The notes: generated from the letters alone by a model not told the origin. A stretch of DNA of 64,000 nt from Porodaedalea pini (GCA_002794775.1 NBAY01000011.1:434001-498000), one strand, 5' to 3'. Shown: positions 35,664 through 47,731, numbered from the stretch's first letter. Program-made: numbers and translations.

Positions 35664-35940
35664 AGCACACTCCTTCCTCTTTCCTATTCTTTGCTTGACA
35701 TGTGAAGGCTCAAACTGTAGCTTTCAGCTGCCGCATCACGAAGTTCCATGCTAGACATTAATTTATACGTCCAAACCAAACCAATCAAATTCTTAAAAAC
35801 AACAAAATATCTAAGAAAACCCTTCACAGCAAAAGAGACAACAACAAAGCGATAGTAGAAGTGAACAGGGTATTTGAGCTACAGGGTATAAGCATCGTAG
35901 CTGAGCCAGCGCCAGGTGCGGCTTCCGCGCTGAGAGTTCA
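35664..35940. other. Convergent 3' region, cyclophilin B / GH45-like gene
   Basis: 277 bp, A-rich around 35760-35850. Nothing beyond presumed polyadenylation regions was recognised. Confidence 0.4.
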
Positions 35941-36822
35941 TCAATCAGGACGATAACAAAACCAGCTAGTAAACAGAAATAAGACACATACGGTAAATGA
36001 TTGAGGTCTGAATAAGATGCACAAGTCGTATTGGTATTTGTCTGGATATTTTTTTTAAATCAGTCACCTGTGATGCATGCAAATGATGAAGGATATGGAG
36101 AGTGTTAGAAACTTACGAATGGATCAGACGGGCAGCAAACTGAACTTCCCAGGTAATCAACGGCGCCAAAGTCGGAGACATTGGATGCGCCGGCCCATGC
36201 ACCTTCGCACGCGACACTAGCATAACTAATGTTCCATACGCCGAAATCCGTGTAGCCTACAAAATCCGTGAACACTTGTTTGAAAAACTCAAACGTAGCA
36301 CCTGCGTACCGTATAAGCTTTCGTTACTTGGGAAGAAATCGTCCGGTATGCTAGTGGACGGCCATGCCAAGTCAAAGTTTAGCTGGTGTCCAGCACTGTG
36401 CACAGTGGTTGAGGCATCTTCAATATTTCATTTGTTCAGTAGACTCACGGGTTCGCCTTACTCTGTGTTGCTGTGCACCACTCCGATATGAACGGGCAGA
36501 GGTCAGTGACCTTAACGACAACACTCTTCGTCACATTCGGATAGAAGGGCGGGTCGGAGAGGAACGTATTTAATAGAGTGAGATTGAAGCAGCGCCCGCA
36601 CCCTGGCCCATACGCCGTGCTGCTCCCATATGCCATCTGACTGAGCGCAGCCGTCGGAAAATGCGTGCTCTCAGGTACACACCCGCAGCTCGCAATATCA
36701 TCTAGCGGGAGGCTGTAGTGGGTCATGGACGCGAAGCCCGACGCTGGGTAGTTGATCCATCCCGAGTCTGCGAAGCAGGACGAAACGAGGCATAGAAATA
36801 TGAACAGAAAGCTAGAGTCCAT
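35941..36822 (-). CDS. Secreted GH45-endoglucanase/expansin-like double-psi barrel protein
   Basis: Predicted 224 aa from complement exons 36822-36449, 36395-36310, 36256-36117, 36041-35992 and 35965-35941; the frame closes. The start at 36822 gives a signal peptide (MDSSFLFIFLCLVSSCFA). The mature protein is Cys-rich, with GPGCGRCFNLTLL, VVVKVTDLCPF and LNFDLAWPS. These are the barrel motifs shared by GH45 enzymes, barwin and expansins; the Asp of the LNFD motif sits where HFD lies in relatives. Several N-glycosylation sites occur. Family knowledge: such proteins loosen or hydrolyse plant cell-wall glucan in wood- and litter-decay fungi. Catalytic versus non-catalytic status cannot be told here. 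No carbohydrate-binding module is seen. It shares a 194 bp divergent promoter with GCN5. Confidence 0.82.
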
Positions 36823-37016
36823 AATAGACAATGATTAAAGCAAGAAAATCAAGATGAGATAGGGAAACATGATGAATTTGCAGTGTGAGTGCGGAGCGAT
36901 GAAATTGTGCACACGGCGCGTGCACGCGAGAGGAAAGGTCACGCGTTCTGATCGCAAGCGTCGGGCGCCTCCGCCGCGTCGGTCGCGTTCGTTAGTACTG
37001 CTCAGTATTGTGAACG
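36823..37016. promoter_or_regulatory. Divergent promoter, GH45-like gene / GCN5
   Basis: 194 bp between start codons, very rich in GC and CG dinucleotides near GCN5 (about 36910-37000). It pairs a secreted wall-active protein with a general coactivator. No named element was recognised. Confidence 0.4.
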
Positions 37017-39480
37017 ATGAGCATGCTTTATCCTGCCGACTTCGACCCCAAGAAACTCAGCAAAACTGCATTGGCTCTTAAAATCGCAAGACATTCTCGC
37101 TGCTCCGAGTGCGATTCTTGTACTGGTCTGCATCCGTCTTCTGATACCGTTCTCGTCCTCGACTCGTCCGAGTCTAACGAAGAGCCGTCACTCGGCGATC
37201 TTGCCCAATACGGTTCTGATGACGAGGACAAGGACTCACGCTACCTCGAAGTATGTGCGTGTGGTCATGATACGAAGAGCCATGGTGCGGACGAGCTCCG
37301 GCTAGGCAAGGTTGAATATGCCCGTCGCGCAAGAGTCGCAATCCGGATGGATGAACTATTGTCGGTACGTTTCAACCTTCTGTATCTGACGCCCGCACTC
37401 GAGCATTTGCCTCACCTCTTACGCGTTTTCCTGGCCTCTTAACTATTTAGGTGCGCGGTTTCGGCGTTTTTGTCTTAACTAGAACCCGCATGCTTATACC
37501 GCTCCGTGATGCTGTGATTTTAATCTGTGAAGGACGCAGGAAGACTTCTTGATTTCACGTACTCAAATGAGGACATCGAGTCCTTACGACAGCAGATGCA
37601 GCTCCCTGGGCACGTGTCCAGCCCGTTGTCTGAAGGCTCTCCAGGCAAGTCTGCTTTGTACTCCTGTCACTAGGATGCAAGCTGGTCGTTTCTACCCTTT
37701 TTACTCAACCATCTCTCTATCAGAACCGCCTGCATCGCCGGCGAAGCATCTTCTGTCTCCTGATTCTTCTTTGAGTGATGCGCCACCACCTCCTTCGAAA
37801 CGTCGACGCACCTCGCAGTCCGACTCGTCATTAAGTGAGCCAGACGACGACGAAGACGAGGAGGATCGACCACTTGCTGCCCGTATCCCGCGCACGACAG
37901 GCGCCGCAAAGACGAACGGTATGCGGGCTCCGCATCGAAGCGGGAAGACAAGTGGCAAACAGAATATCGGCAAAAAGATTGCGCACACGTCCTTGCCATC
38001 TGAGCAGCCGCATTCAGCAGCCGAGGGCGCGAAGATGAATGGCCGACTGAATGGTATATTGTCTCATGAGACAAAAATAAAGGTCGAAGTAGACGACAAA
38101 CAGCTGTCACGGCTGGCAACGGGCGTCACCGTTGACACGGGTGCTTCAGCGCAGACACCAGTGAGCCACCGTGACTCTAATTCCTTTACTTCCTCCACCG
38201 TCTAACATGAATCTATACTTACAGAGTACGATGCGGCCAGAGAAAGCTGTGTACATGGAGATGCGACAGGGAGTCATCCAAGTCACTGCTGTCGAGAACG
38301 ACAAAACGCCTCGGTCGCTCATTATTCTGACAGGTCTAAAGACTCTCTTTCAGAAGCAGCTGCCAAAGATGCCGAGGGAGTACATCGCCCGGTTAACCTT
38401 CGACACGAACTCAAAGGCGCTTGCCATCGTGAAATATGGTTACAAGGTCGTTGGCGGCATTTGCTATCGACCTTTCCCGCAAAGAGGCTTCGCAGAAATC
38501 GTTTTCTTCGCCACAGCTTCCGTTGACCAAGTCAAAGTATGAATCGTTTATGTTTCTTGTCCGGGAAGGGATCTGATATCTGCGCATGTAATTCACAGGG
38601 CTACGGCGGGATGTTAATGAACCACTTCAAAATGCATATTCGCAAGACATACCCAGACATGATGCACTTCCTCACATACGCAGACAACTACGCAGTAGGC
38701 TACTTCCAGAAGCAAGGCTTCACGAAACAAATCACGCTCGACCGCGCGGTATGGGCGGGCTACATCAAAGACTACGAGGGCGGGACGATCATGGAATGCC
38801 ACATGCTCCCTAAAGTCGACTACCTCAACACGCAGGAGCTCATCGCGCAGCAACGTGAGGCGATCCTCGCGAAGATCCGCCAGATGAGCAAGAGCCACGT
38901 CGTCCATCCTGGATTGCCGCAGTTCCAGGATGGCGCGCCCGAAGGCGTGACGGTCGACCCGCAAGACGTACCGGGACTGCGTTAGTACATAGTCGTTTCT
39001 TTTTGTTCGCGTCGAACATGATTTAACTGTTCTGGATGTAGGGGAGACGGGTTGGACGCCTGACATGCAGGCGGAAGTATCCGCTCTGTACTTTGCGAAG
39101 AGCCCGCTGTATTCGGCTATGCGGCGCATCCTCGTAGAACTGCAGAACCATCCTGTGGCATGGGCGTTCCTCCATCCTGTCAAAGCCGAGGAGGTTCCGG
39201 ATTACTACAACGTCATCAAGAATCCTATGGGTGTGTTTTCACATTCCCCTCGTGTTCCTAACAGAAGGGCTGAAATAGCATGCCGTTTCCAGACTTCAGC
39301 ACTATGGAGCACAAACTCGAGACAAGCCAATACTCGACCATGGAATCCTTCGTCGCAGACGCCACTCTCGTCTTCCGCAACTGCCGAACCTACAACCCCG
39401 AAGGTTCAGTTTACTACAAGAATGCAATCAAGCTTGAGAAACGGCTAAAAGAACTTGTGGAGAAGGTCGACGTTGAATGA
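37017..39480 (+). CDS. GCN5: Histone acetyltransferase Gcn5 (SAGA/ADA)
   Basis: Predicted 655 aa from exons 37017-37364, 37533-37644, 37724-38160, 38225-38536, 38599-38980, 39042-39230 and 39293-39480; the frame closes. The N-terminus has Cys pairs (CSECDSC and [11 protein letters not shown]), perhaps zinc-binding, as in the PCAF-type N-terminal domain. An acidic/basic linker follows. The GNAT domain starts near residue 310 and includes catalytic Glu at ~390 ([10 protein letters not shown]) and the acetyl-CoA loop [22 protein letters not shown] and [14 protein letters not shown] follow. A C-terminal bromodomain ends the protein ([29 protein letters not shown]). Family knowledge: it acetylates histone H3 within SAGA. 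The intron at 37645-37723 has a GC donor (CAG|GCAAGT). Confidence 0.96.
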
Positions 39481-39830
39481 TATTGAAGCGTCTCTACCTG
39501 CTTTTGCATCTCCCGGCCCACCTCTCATGTTCTAATCACTCTTTTAGCTCATCCGACTTCTAAGTTAATTGTGCTTTGCGTTCACTGATAATGTAGTGTA
39601 CCTCTTATTTGTGTAAAGTATACAATATTTTTATCAACCTTGCTTTCTTCCAACCTCTCAGATAAATCTCTCGAATCGATATTCGTAGGGTTGATTCTCA
39701 ACAATAAATTCATTGTGCAACGCAACAAAGACATCGGGCCGCTTGGTACATACAGGTAAAGAAATACAGGAATCACAAACGTTCAAGGTGTCATTGGTGT
39801 ACAACATCGGACTGATTTGGAACCTTTGTT
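39481..39830. other. Convergent 3' region, GCN5 / formate dehydrogenase
   Basis: 350 bp with AT-rich patches, consistent with two 3' untranslated regions. No gene was recognised. Confidence 0.45.
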
Positions 39831-41515
39831 TTACTTGCGCTGGCCGTCTGGAAAGAAAATCAATAAAGAATATAGTGTGAAAACAGTCCAGTGTACTCAC
39901 AGGCCTTGGTCTCGTAGCCAGCTGTGAAAATTAAGAATGATTTTAGCACCCTTGGTAACCGCACACGACGTAAGAAGAGACTCACCCTTCCCGATGATGA
40001 TGTCCGGCGGATTCTGCGGCTTGTCCTGGAAGTAGTTCTCAAGAATCTTGCGCGTGCCATTCGCATAGCGCGCCTGCGCGTCGAGCGTCGTGCCAGAGTA
40101 GTGCGGGACCATGCCATTGCCAGCACCGAGCGGGTTCTTCATCGTGCGCCACGGGTGGTCCCTCGGCGCAGGCTGCACATTCCACACGTCGCCTGCGTAC
40201 CCGTTGAGATGCCCGGACTTGATCGCTGCGGCGATGGCGTCCCTGTCGCAGATCGCACCACGTGCGGTGTTGACGAGCCACGCACCCTTCTTGAAGTGCT
40301 TGAGCAAGTCGGCGTTGACCAGCCCGCGCGTACCCTCGTGCAGTGGGCAGTTGACGGTGACGACGTCGCACTGTTTGTGACAATGTGAATACTGGTTTAT
40401 AGGTTGGGATGTAAGTCGGCCTATGTAGTACGAACCTGCGACACAAACTCCTTCAAATCATCAACCCGGCGAGCACCGACGGCCTTTGCGGCCTCTGTGT
40501 GGGTTGGTCAGAAAAGCAAATTACAGATCGTTCAATAGAGAGCAGACCTTCGGGAAGCGGTGCGTAGTCGTAGTAGAGAAGCTCCTTCGTATTGAAGGGA
40601 ATGAGACGCTGAAGTACGCGGTAGCCAATACGACCAGCACCTATCGTGCCGACGACCTTTCCTTCGAGATCAAACGCGTTACGGGCAATGTCAGACACTT
40701 GCCAGTCTCCGCGCTCGATCATCTATGCATATCAAGGCAAGTATCGAGTTTAATGAGACAAGGAAATCTAAATTGGAATAAGAAATACCTCGTGAGCCGG
40801 TACAAAGTTCCGGACGAGAAGGAGGATCGACATGACGACATGCTCAGCGACGGATACGACGTTCGAGCCGGTGACTTCCAGGACTTGGATGCCTTTCTCG
40901 ACAGCGGCATTGAGGTCGATGTGGTCGGAGCCGACACCTGCCGTCACACACAGCTTAAGGTTCTTCGTCTACACAAACTGCATTAGACCTCGAGCCGCGC
41001 GAATAGCATTGCACACGCTCCCACCTTCTCGATGATTTCTCTCGTGAGATAACCAGGGTGGAAAGGCGTGGTGATGAGGACCTCCGCCTGAATAGACACG
41101 GAGCGGAATAAACTATTAATATCGCGGAGACGAAGGACAGATAGTGGGATTTCTCGCACGACGTACATCGACGATGTGCTTCTGGAAAGCACTGTTAGGG
41201 CCCTCCTTGTCGCTCGTTACCTAGCGCAACGCTCAGCGAACAAAAGTCATTTCAGTTATCGAGAGCGACATACAACAAACTCGTGTCCCTGGCTCTTTAA
41301 CCACTCCTCGATACCAAGCTGAACGCATACCGGTTGGTGAGTGCTTGATTGGGCGACACCGCGGACGATATAGAGTACGAACCTTGTTTTCCGTCGCACC
41401 AAGGAGACGAGGCTCCTGGCGCGCAGCTTCGTGACCGTCGTAGAGTACAGCAAGAACCTAAACGCGTATCGTATCAGCTGTGGCACAGAACTGAATGGGA
41501 CGGACAGACCTTCAT
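39831..41515 (-). CDS. FDH1: NAD-dependent formate dehydrogenase
   Basis: Oxidises formate to CO2 with reduction of NAD. Predicted 359 aa, cytosolic, from complement exons 41515-41510, 41457-41383, 41318-41274, 41220-41167, 41087-41025, 40968-40789, 40722-40548, 40494-40436, 40370-39986, 39921-39901 and 39847-39831. The sum is exactly 1080 nt including stop. The first coding exon is only ATG AAG. Family landmarks: [36 protein letters not shown], the Rossmann loop [25 protein letters not shown] with catalytic Arg, [12 protein letters not shown], and [14 protein letters not shown] with catalytic His. The C-terminus YETKAYGQRK matches fungal FDH. Family knowledge: in wood-decay fungi it removes formate from oxalate breakdown and supplies NADH. 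Confidence 0.95.
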
Positions 41516-42714
41516 GTTTGCAGGAGCAGAGGAGTGGAATTGAGACCTTGAGATGTGAGATCGGACGGGGGTCTTATATGCTTTCGCGAGTGCCTTGGAT
41601 AAACGAAATGCAGACATGGTTTTGCTACGGCTGAATTGGAGTGACAACGGTGTGTGATGGAAAGGAGGTAATGGAGCAGCTGACTCGTGGATGCCTATGA
41701 GGTTTAGACTGCTTCAGACTTCTAACTTCCCAAGCCTTATATGCGCAGATAATCGTAGTTTCCCTGGGGTTTTTGTTCTTTAAAGCACGGCTAGGACGGC
41801 ATAGGGGAGAGAGCTGACGTTCGGAAATAGCTGCTCTGTCCAATTGCGTCACACACTCGGTCCTCCCAATCCCACTTATTCCGCTCGACCCCGGCGTAAG
41901 CAGCAGAAAACCAGCTCTCAACCGCGGACCGTGGTAATTTTGGATGACGGCCAAGGAGATGCTTGAGCTTGTTCCGAGTGTATTGGCCGTATCTTTCCGT
42001 AAAAAGTCATCAGATACCATACACCGCCCACCGTTCAGATGACAGCAGAGAATTCACTCACAACAGTCACCTGGACCTCACGCAATATTCAGCACCCGCG
42101 TGAGACCAGATCCTCCGATTCCGACTCCTGTGAGCGACTAGATGTCAAACATGAAAGCTGTAAACTGTTGTGTTCCATTGCTGCAGCAACGTTACTTTCG
42201 AGAATTGAAAATAGAATTATCAGGCGATGCCTCCATTGCAGACTGCAACACCATACGATCGACAAAGGAGACTGCTCAGTAAGCAAGTCACGTGATTCCA
42301 TATTTGACACTCCCTTCCGACTGAACCCGCAAGCCTTGGCTTGTTATTGGACGGTCGTTTCTGACTAATGATCACGGATGTCTTCGGATTTGTCCTCTAT
42401 AACTCACTCTCTCTCGCTCCGATCCTTTCCCTAAGCCAATCGGATGCCTAGCTTGTTTCCGCCCAACTTGTTAATTTGCTCTCACCTTCCGTGTACCATA
42501 CCAGACTTACTGCCTGACCTCTTTTGCAACGCTCTGCTGAAACTCAAGTTAACGGAGCAAATCGCGTCCATTTCTGACCAAGATTCGCGACCAATAGGAA
42601 TGAATCTACGAGCCTTGTGTATCCAATCATCCTCCTAGCTTTGTCTTGCAGGCAGAGGCGAATTCAGCCGAGTGTTATCTATCGACCGGAAAGGATCTTG
42701 GATTATACATCCGA

Positions 42715-42776
42715 GTACGGAGTCACGTGCCGGAACGGTAGCAGGCAACTGAGAAGTGCATTACGTGACTCCGTAC
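42715..42776. repeat. Perfect 14-bp inverted repeat, 34-nt loop
   Basis: GTACGGAGTCACGT (42715-42728) is exactly reverse-complemented by ACGTGACTCCGTAC (42763-42776). The arms carry an E-box-like ACGTG core. It could form a hairpin or be the ends of a very small element. Confidence 0.85.
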
Positions 42777-43625
42777 CCACAGTGGTCATTAAACGACCTA
42801 CTTGTCTGTGATACCTTTACAAACAGTCACGCTATAATTACTCTCAACATACGCGCCCTGGAACGACCCAAGTTCTGTGATAGCATACAAGCTGGATTTT
42901 TTAAACCTTCGTAGGTGCTAAAAGGTGTACGAAGCTTATGTAATTTTAGCTCCTTCAGATTGCAGCTCACTGTAAGTGCTCGGTAAATCGGCGCGAGGGA
43001 GCACAAGCTCTGTAAGTCCTGCAGTGCCACATGGCCTTGGGATGACCATGCATGCAACGCAGCACGGTCTTCGGTTTGCAAACACGGAATACTGGTTGTT
43101 CAGCGCAGTCTCTATATTTATTATATTTTTAACGGTCGCCTTCCAGCGGCTCACTGAGCCATAGATATCTTTTTGTAGTATCTGCCGTTATGACCGTGGA
43201 GCCTAGCTTGCTAAACCACTGCAAGCAATTTCTTAGCTGTTACGGTGTGTCCGAAACTATACTCCTAGCTTATTGACAGAAATATACATCGAGTACACTA
43301 CTAGTATATGGACGGTCTTATATGTCCTCTCGATCGAGCCGGTGATACACGCTGGTTTCTAGAACAATTGCGTTAAAGGTGAGTTCTAATTCTAATAATA
43401 GACGTACTCCGAGAGATGCTGAGCTTTCGTTAGAGTTATGAAGACCTTATTACACGTCAGGAAGAGGTGCCCCGCGGTATTCTGCTCTTGTCGCCGTCAA
43501 AACGATGCCCGCTAACCCCATTCACTTAACAGGTCCGAGAAGTTCATAGAAACAGTTATTTTGCAATCCCTAGTAAATAAAAGTGGTACGTAAATGAGCA
43601 GATTCTTCCGCGGCATGCAAGACTT

Positions 43626-43648
43626 GTGGTTGCTTCCAAGGCAACCAC
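43626..43648. repeat. Small hairpin, 8-bp arms
   Basis: GTGGTTGC and GCAACCAC flank a 7-nt loop. The arms pair perfectly. Its function is unknown. Confidence 0.6.
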
Positions 43649-45778
43649 GATAAGAACGCACTTCTATCTAGCATGTCTTTTCACGGTGTCTCACATCGAC
43701 GTGGGACTACATGCTTCACCTAGCTATTTCACTCTTCGCTGCGCTTGGCTATATCATTGCAGTGGATACTCGTCTGCTGGAGCTGGGGTTTTACGGAGTA
43801 AGTAGTATCATCGAAACTGGTACAAATCAAGATTTCTGGATCTATAGGGATCTATAGATTTCAAGTCTAGCAGGTAGGGCGTGAATGTTCTATTATTTAG
43901 GTCCAGCTAGAATATAGCGAGTGCATCTACCGAAAATACTATCAAGGCCACTGTTGCGTGCGCGCTCACTTTAATAATAATAAAAAACGATTTCCATTGA
44001 CCACTTGTTATCGGCATCCTACTTATGGCAGAGAAACATCCGACGACTGCGGCCGAGACTGAGATGAGTCTTCCTCGAGACACGAGTAAAGATAACAAGC
44101 GCCTGTAAATACTCCTGACACGGACTCTGTAATAACACTTCTGGTATATCGTTTGAGGTGATTTTGGACTACGGCAAGCAGACTCTCTTCTCTTCACTGT
44201 CACAATTTCTGACCTGTAAAGCATTCTGTGCCACGCCTGAATGCGTCATGGATCTTTGTGGACAATCAACACGGTTGGGCTGACACGGTACTGTTAAGTC
44301 GCCTATCTCTAGTACTGACTCGCGAACTCCGTTACGTGTTAGCGCTTTAGACAAATATACATACTCTCGGCAATGTTACAAAATGATGCGCGCATACTTT
44401 GCCGCTCCAAGCTTCATAGCTCGCGAATCTGCAAATCAGCCGCAGGTCTATTATTTGCTATGAATATGAAATACTTGAACTTAATCGCGCCGTTAGAAGC
44501 AAGGGGGCTCTAGTGCGGCGCTCGAGGCTTGCAGTACGCGGTGGCCTCTAGTAGTCTGTATGCTGCGCTGGGTCAGTATACAGTACCATCCTCGAAAACT
44601 TCTCTGGTAGCTACTCTTCTGCTTCCTTGTCTGCTCGGTCGTTTCTGTCCTGAGGATGGCATACTTTGTTATCTACTACGGAGGACGAAAGTGTATGAAG
44701 CCAGATGAGGTTATCGACTATTCGGTCATGAACTTGAAGTAAGCCATATGACTCAGCTCCGACTTCTGTGCCGCTGCGGTCCTGGCACATGATGGAGCAG
44801 AAACACGGCTTGTGGATGCCGCTTCCTTATTTCTCGCTTCTCGATGTCCCGGCAGTGCCTAACAAAGTCAATGGCCATATGCGGAAGCGTTCGAAAGGCT
44901 CGACTGGAGCACCGTGCGCAGCTGTGCACTCCGCAACCAACTCTTCCACAAGAAGAGAATGCACGGCAAACGATAGCCGGCTCAGTGTCTGGTTGCTTCC
45001 ATAGCTACGACGTGATTTGACTGTGCCGCCCCGCGCGTATACGAGCAACAGGTGATTATCCATCATCGCCTACGCAGATTTCGTTCAGTGTCAGAAGCGA
45101 ATAAGTCTTGCTACTGCCTTTTGAGCTCAGTTGACTGATCTGAACACACGAACGAAATCACTGTTTCAAATATTAATACGTCTGTTTTGTTCAGTCTCAT
45201 TTTCGCCTCCACACAATACCGGGCCAGATATACATGCATCAGGTGCACGAATAAGCCTATGTCCGACTTCTCGCTTATTCTGGTATACGATCAAAATTTT
45301 GGATAAAGGTAATCATTTCGAATGCGAGTACAGCGGGGTTCTACTAGATGTCCAGCAGCAGGAAGAAAGGGGAGGAGATCAGACCGCCCGCTGTCCGAGT
45401 CGCCCGCCGGGACGGGGGTCTATCCGCCGCTGGGCAGTGGGCTCCGGCTCCGGAGCCACGATGTGCACAAATACGGACAGTGGACCCACTCTGATCAGGT
45501 CCCGCCTAATCTGGCGTCTGATCTGGCAATGGCATTCCCTGACAGAGTTTTTTTGCCTCCGGAATGACAGCGCGTCGGCGTCGGACACCTTATCATAAAG
45601 TTCCGCTTCCGCTTCTGATTTCTGCAGTATGTCTGCCCGCGTTTCTCGCGCTGATCGGCGCTAAGTCCCATGCGCACTAGACAATCAGGCACCGCGACTA
45701 GTACTTTGTATGTTTTGTCAAGTTGTGCCTTGTAGTAGTACGTCTCAGTCAAGGATACTTAGCCTATTTCGCACAAGC

Positions 45779-45806
45779 AGGCACTAGGCACTAGGCACTA
45801 GGTACT
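45779..45806. repeat. 7-bp tandem repeat, four copies
   Basis: Three perfect AGGCACT units and a fourth with one change (AGGTACT) sit head to tail. A microsatellite-like array with no assigned role. Confidence 0.85.
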
Positions 45807-45927
45807 TATCAATCGGTCCTGCTCATTCCTGGGAGCATTTGTATCGAGAACACACCATTTGGACGGCTTCGTTATCCGGAGACGGCATTGGCTGTGGCCC
45901 GGGGCATTTAGTACGTGATTCGTCATG

Positions 45928-45950
45928 GATTCGAGAAGTCTTCTCGAATC
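45928..45950. repeat. 23-nt palindrome resembling a heat-shock element
   Basis: GATTCGAGAAG, a single T, then CTTCTCGAATC: 11 perfect base pairs around one base. Read as TTC and GAA blocks it gives TTC-GAA-TTC-GAA, close to the nTTCnnGAAn array of heat-shock factor sites. The central spacing is one base too long. Confidence 0.55.
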
Positions 45951-46645
45951 AGACTCAGATTAACCGTTGCTGAAAGCGGCTTTTACTCAGAGTACCAGTA
46001 CGCAAGCACTGGCCCAGCTGTGTTCTGGAGAGTCATAGCCGTCTTAATGTCATTCCGCTCCTGGACCTAAGAAAACCCATTTCCTTCGGCCGTCCTACAA
46101 CCGGCCTCGGAGTAGCAGGGACTTTACGAAGGCCGCCACCGGCGGTGGGATGCCTCCCAACGACCGAACCATCTCAACATCAGAACCGCGGTCTTTGTGG
46201 CCTTCGCGAGACTGTACTTGGCTTGCTGATCACGTACCTTCTTGTCCTTGTCCTTTTCAATCTAGGTCACCGATCTGTCCGACTCTGGAATTCGGCTCGA
46301 ACGACAGAACATGCATCTCCTGTGGAACACGGAACGTGGCCCGACCGCCCCGTGTGAGTCGGAACCCCGCTCGTTTGACTTCTGCCATCCGAGCGTCGGT
46401 CTCCGCAATCGGCGTTTGTCATGTTTTGTATTGTTCCTGCGAATCTTCCTATATCGCCTTCTGAGAGCTCAATTTCGTTTTCTGCATCTAGTGCATTCAA
46501 GCCTCTGTTCTCTCGGGAAAGGTACTCACGGTCATAGTGAGGTCGGGTGGCCATGTGATCGCTATGTTATGCATTCTGTATTCTGTGGACTCACGATTTC
46601 TTCGAATCCACAAAGCTGTACGCACCCAGCGCTACTGCGCAGCCG

Positions 46646-47029
46646 ATGTCGGACTCGGAGATCGCTCAAACAGCGGTTGATCTAGGTTTCTTCAGGGATC
46701 CTTCGCAGAATCCAGATTGCACACCTCCTCCCATAGCAGGCGAGTCCTGGGGATGTAGTGAGCTAAATATCATGATGTCTTCGCTACTGCTGCAGTTCCT
46801 CATAATCTCCTGATGCACTGCTCTCACAGCTTTTGGAAATGTGACCTCCACTACGTCGGTCGTCGGATCTGAGAGCGACTTGGCTCTCACGGCTGGAACT
46901 ACGATTGTTGAAATCCTGATTCCTGACATGAAGGCTCTGATGAAAACCACTTCTTACAGGGCGAGGAACGAGGAACTGAAGAATGGGTGCGGCGCCCGCG
47001 CGCATGCGTGTCTCGTCGAGAAGTGCTGA
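46646..47029 (+). CDS. Weak candidate two-exon small gene, unknown function
   Basis: An ATG at 46646 opens exon 46646-46757. A good donor (GTGAGC) and acceptor (CTCTCACAG) then join it in frame to 46830-47029, ending in TGA. The 103-aa product starts MSDSEIAQTAVDLGFF, contains VEILIPDMKALMKT and ends CLVEKC. I recognise no family. Support is only the splice signals and the exact frame closure. The opposite strand is also open over part of the same DNA, so chance is a real alternative. Further exons upstream are possible. Confidence 0.25.
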
Positions 47030-47731
47030 CGCGGAAGGGATATTTCTCAGACATGTGTGCTATTTGGCAATTAGTTTCAAAACAAGAAGTATCACACCAA
47101 GTGCCAACCTAGCTCAGGTAGCTTGAAGAACGCGGCGCCTCGGATATCTCTTCTTAAATACCGTTTCAGCGTTTATTGTGGGATGAGCCACATCACAAAG
47201 TCGACCTGAGCATATGCTGCCAGTGCTGCCCGCTAGGTGCGATGATCCGTTGTGCTGAAAGCAGTCGTTCTAAATCTCGTTGCTATTCTAGCTGAATCCT
47301 AATTCGCATTCTTGGCGTCGGATTATTTCGTACCTGTACTATGCACAAACAGGCAGGCCATTAGAGTTACTTTGATTTACGGAACGGGTATAGAACTCTT
47401 CTCCGACCATCGTGCGTGGTTATTTTCAGGAAATTCCAAATATCGACTTCCGAAACCAAAAGCCGGACCCTCAAAGACTTCTACCTCTGTTGACTCCTTT
47501 CAAGGAACTTCAATCGCCATTGCTTCTTTCTTCATATGACTCGTGAGAGTATTTAACAATCTTGATTGATGAGCTCTATAGATGATGATCGGTGTATTGA
47601 CTACTAGCTTCTAGCAGACAAACTAGAGATACAAAGCTAAAAGTCGAGATTGAATAAGTCTTTTTCCGCAATACATGAAAAGATCCTGAGTCCAATAGGA
47701 GTTAAATGATTGATCGCATAGACAATGTTAC
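47030..47731. other. Intergenic region before the unknown minus-strand gene
   Basis: 702 bp with no supported gene, mostly AT-rich after 47270. It includes the 3' side of the unknown gene that ends at 47732. Confidence 0.45.

Larger units (their letters stand above)
41516..46645. other. Gene-poor region of about 5 kb
   Basis: No exon chain met the frame and splice-site tests on either strand. The region holds several short inverted repeats (42715-42776, 43626-43648, 45928-45950) and a 7-bp tandem repeat (45779-45806). No coding fragment of a transposon was recognised, but short degraded elements could be missed. It may be an eroded repeat region or a regulatory/noncoding-RNA locus. Confidence 0.45.

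Noticed and set aside
15395..36822. A secondary-metabolite cluster around the glycosyltransferase and the secreted protein
   Set aside because: The genes between are housekeeping and no backbone enzyme, P450 or transporter is present.
46666..46950. Minus-strand frame over the small gene candidate
   Set aside because: No splice support and no known motif; noted only as a reason for low confidence in the + strand model.
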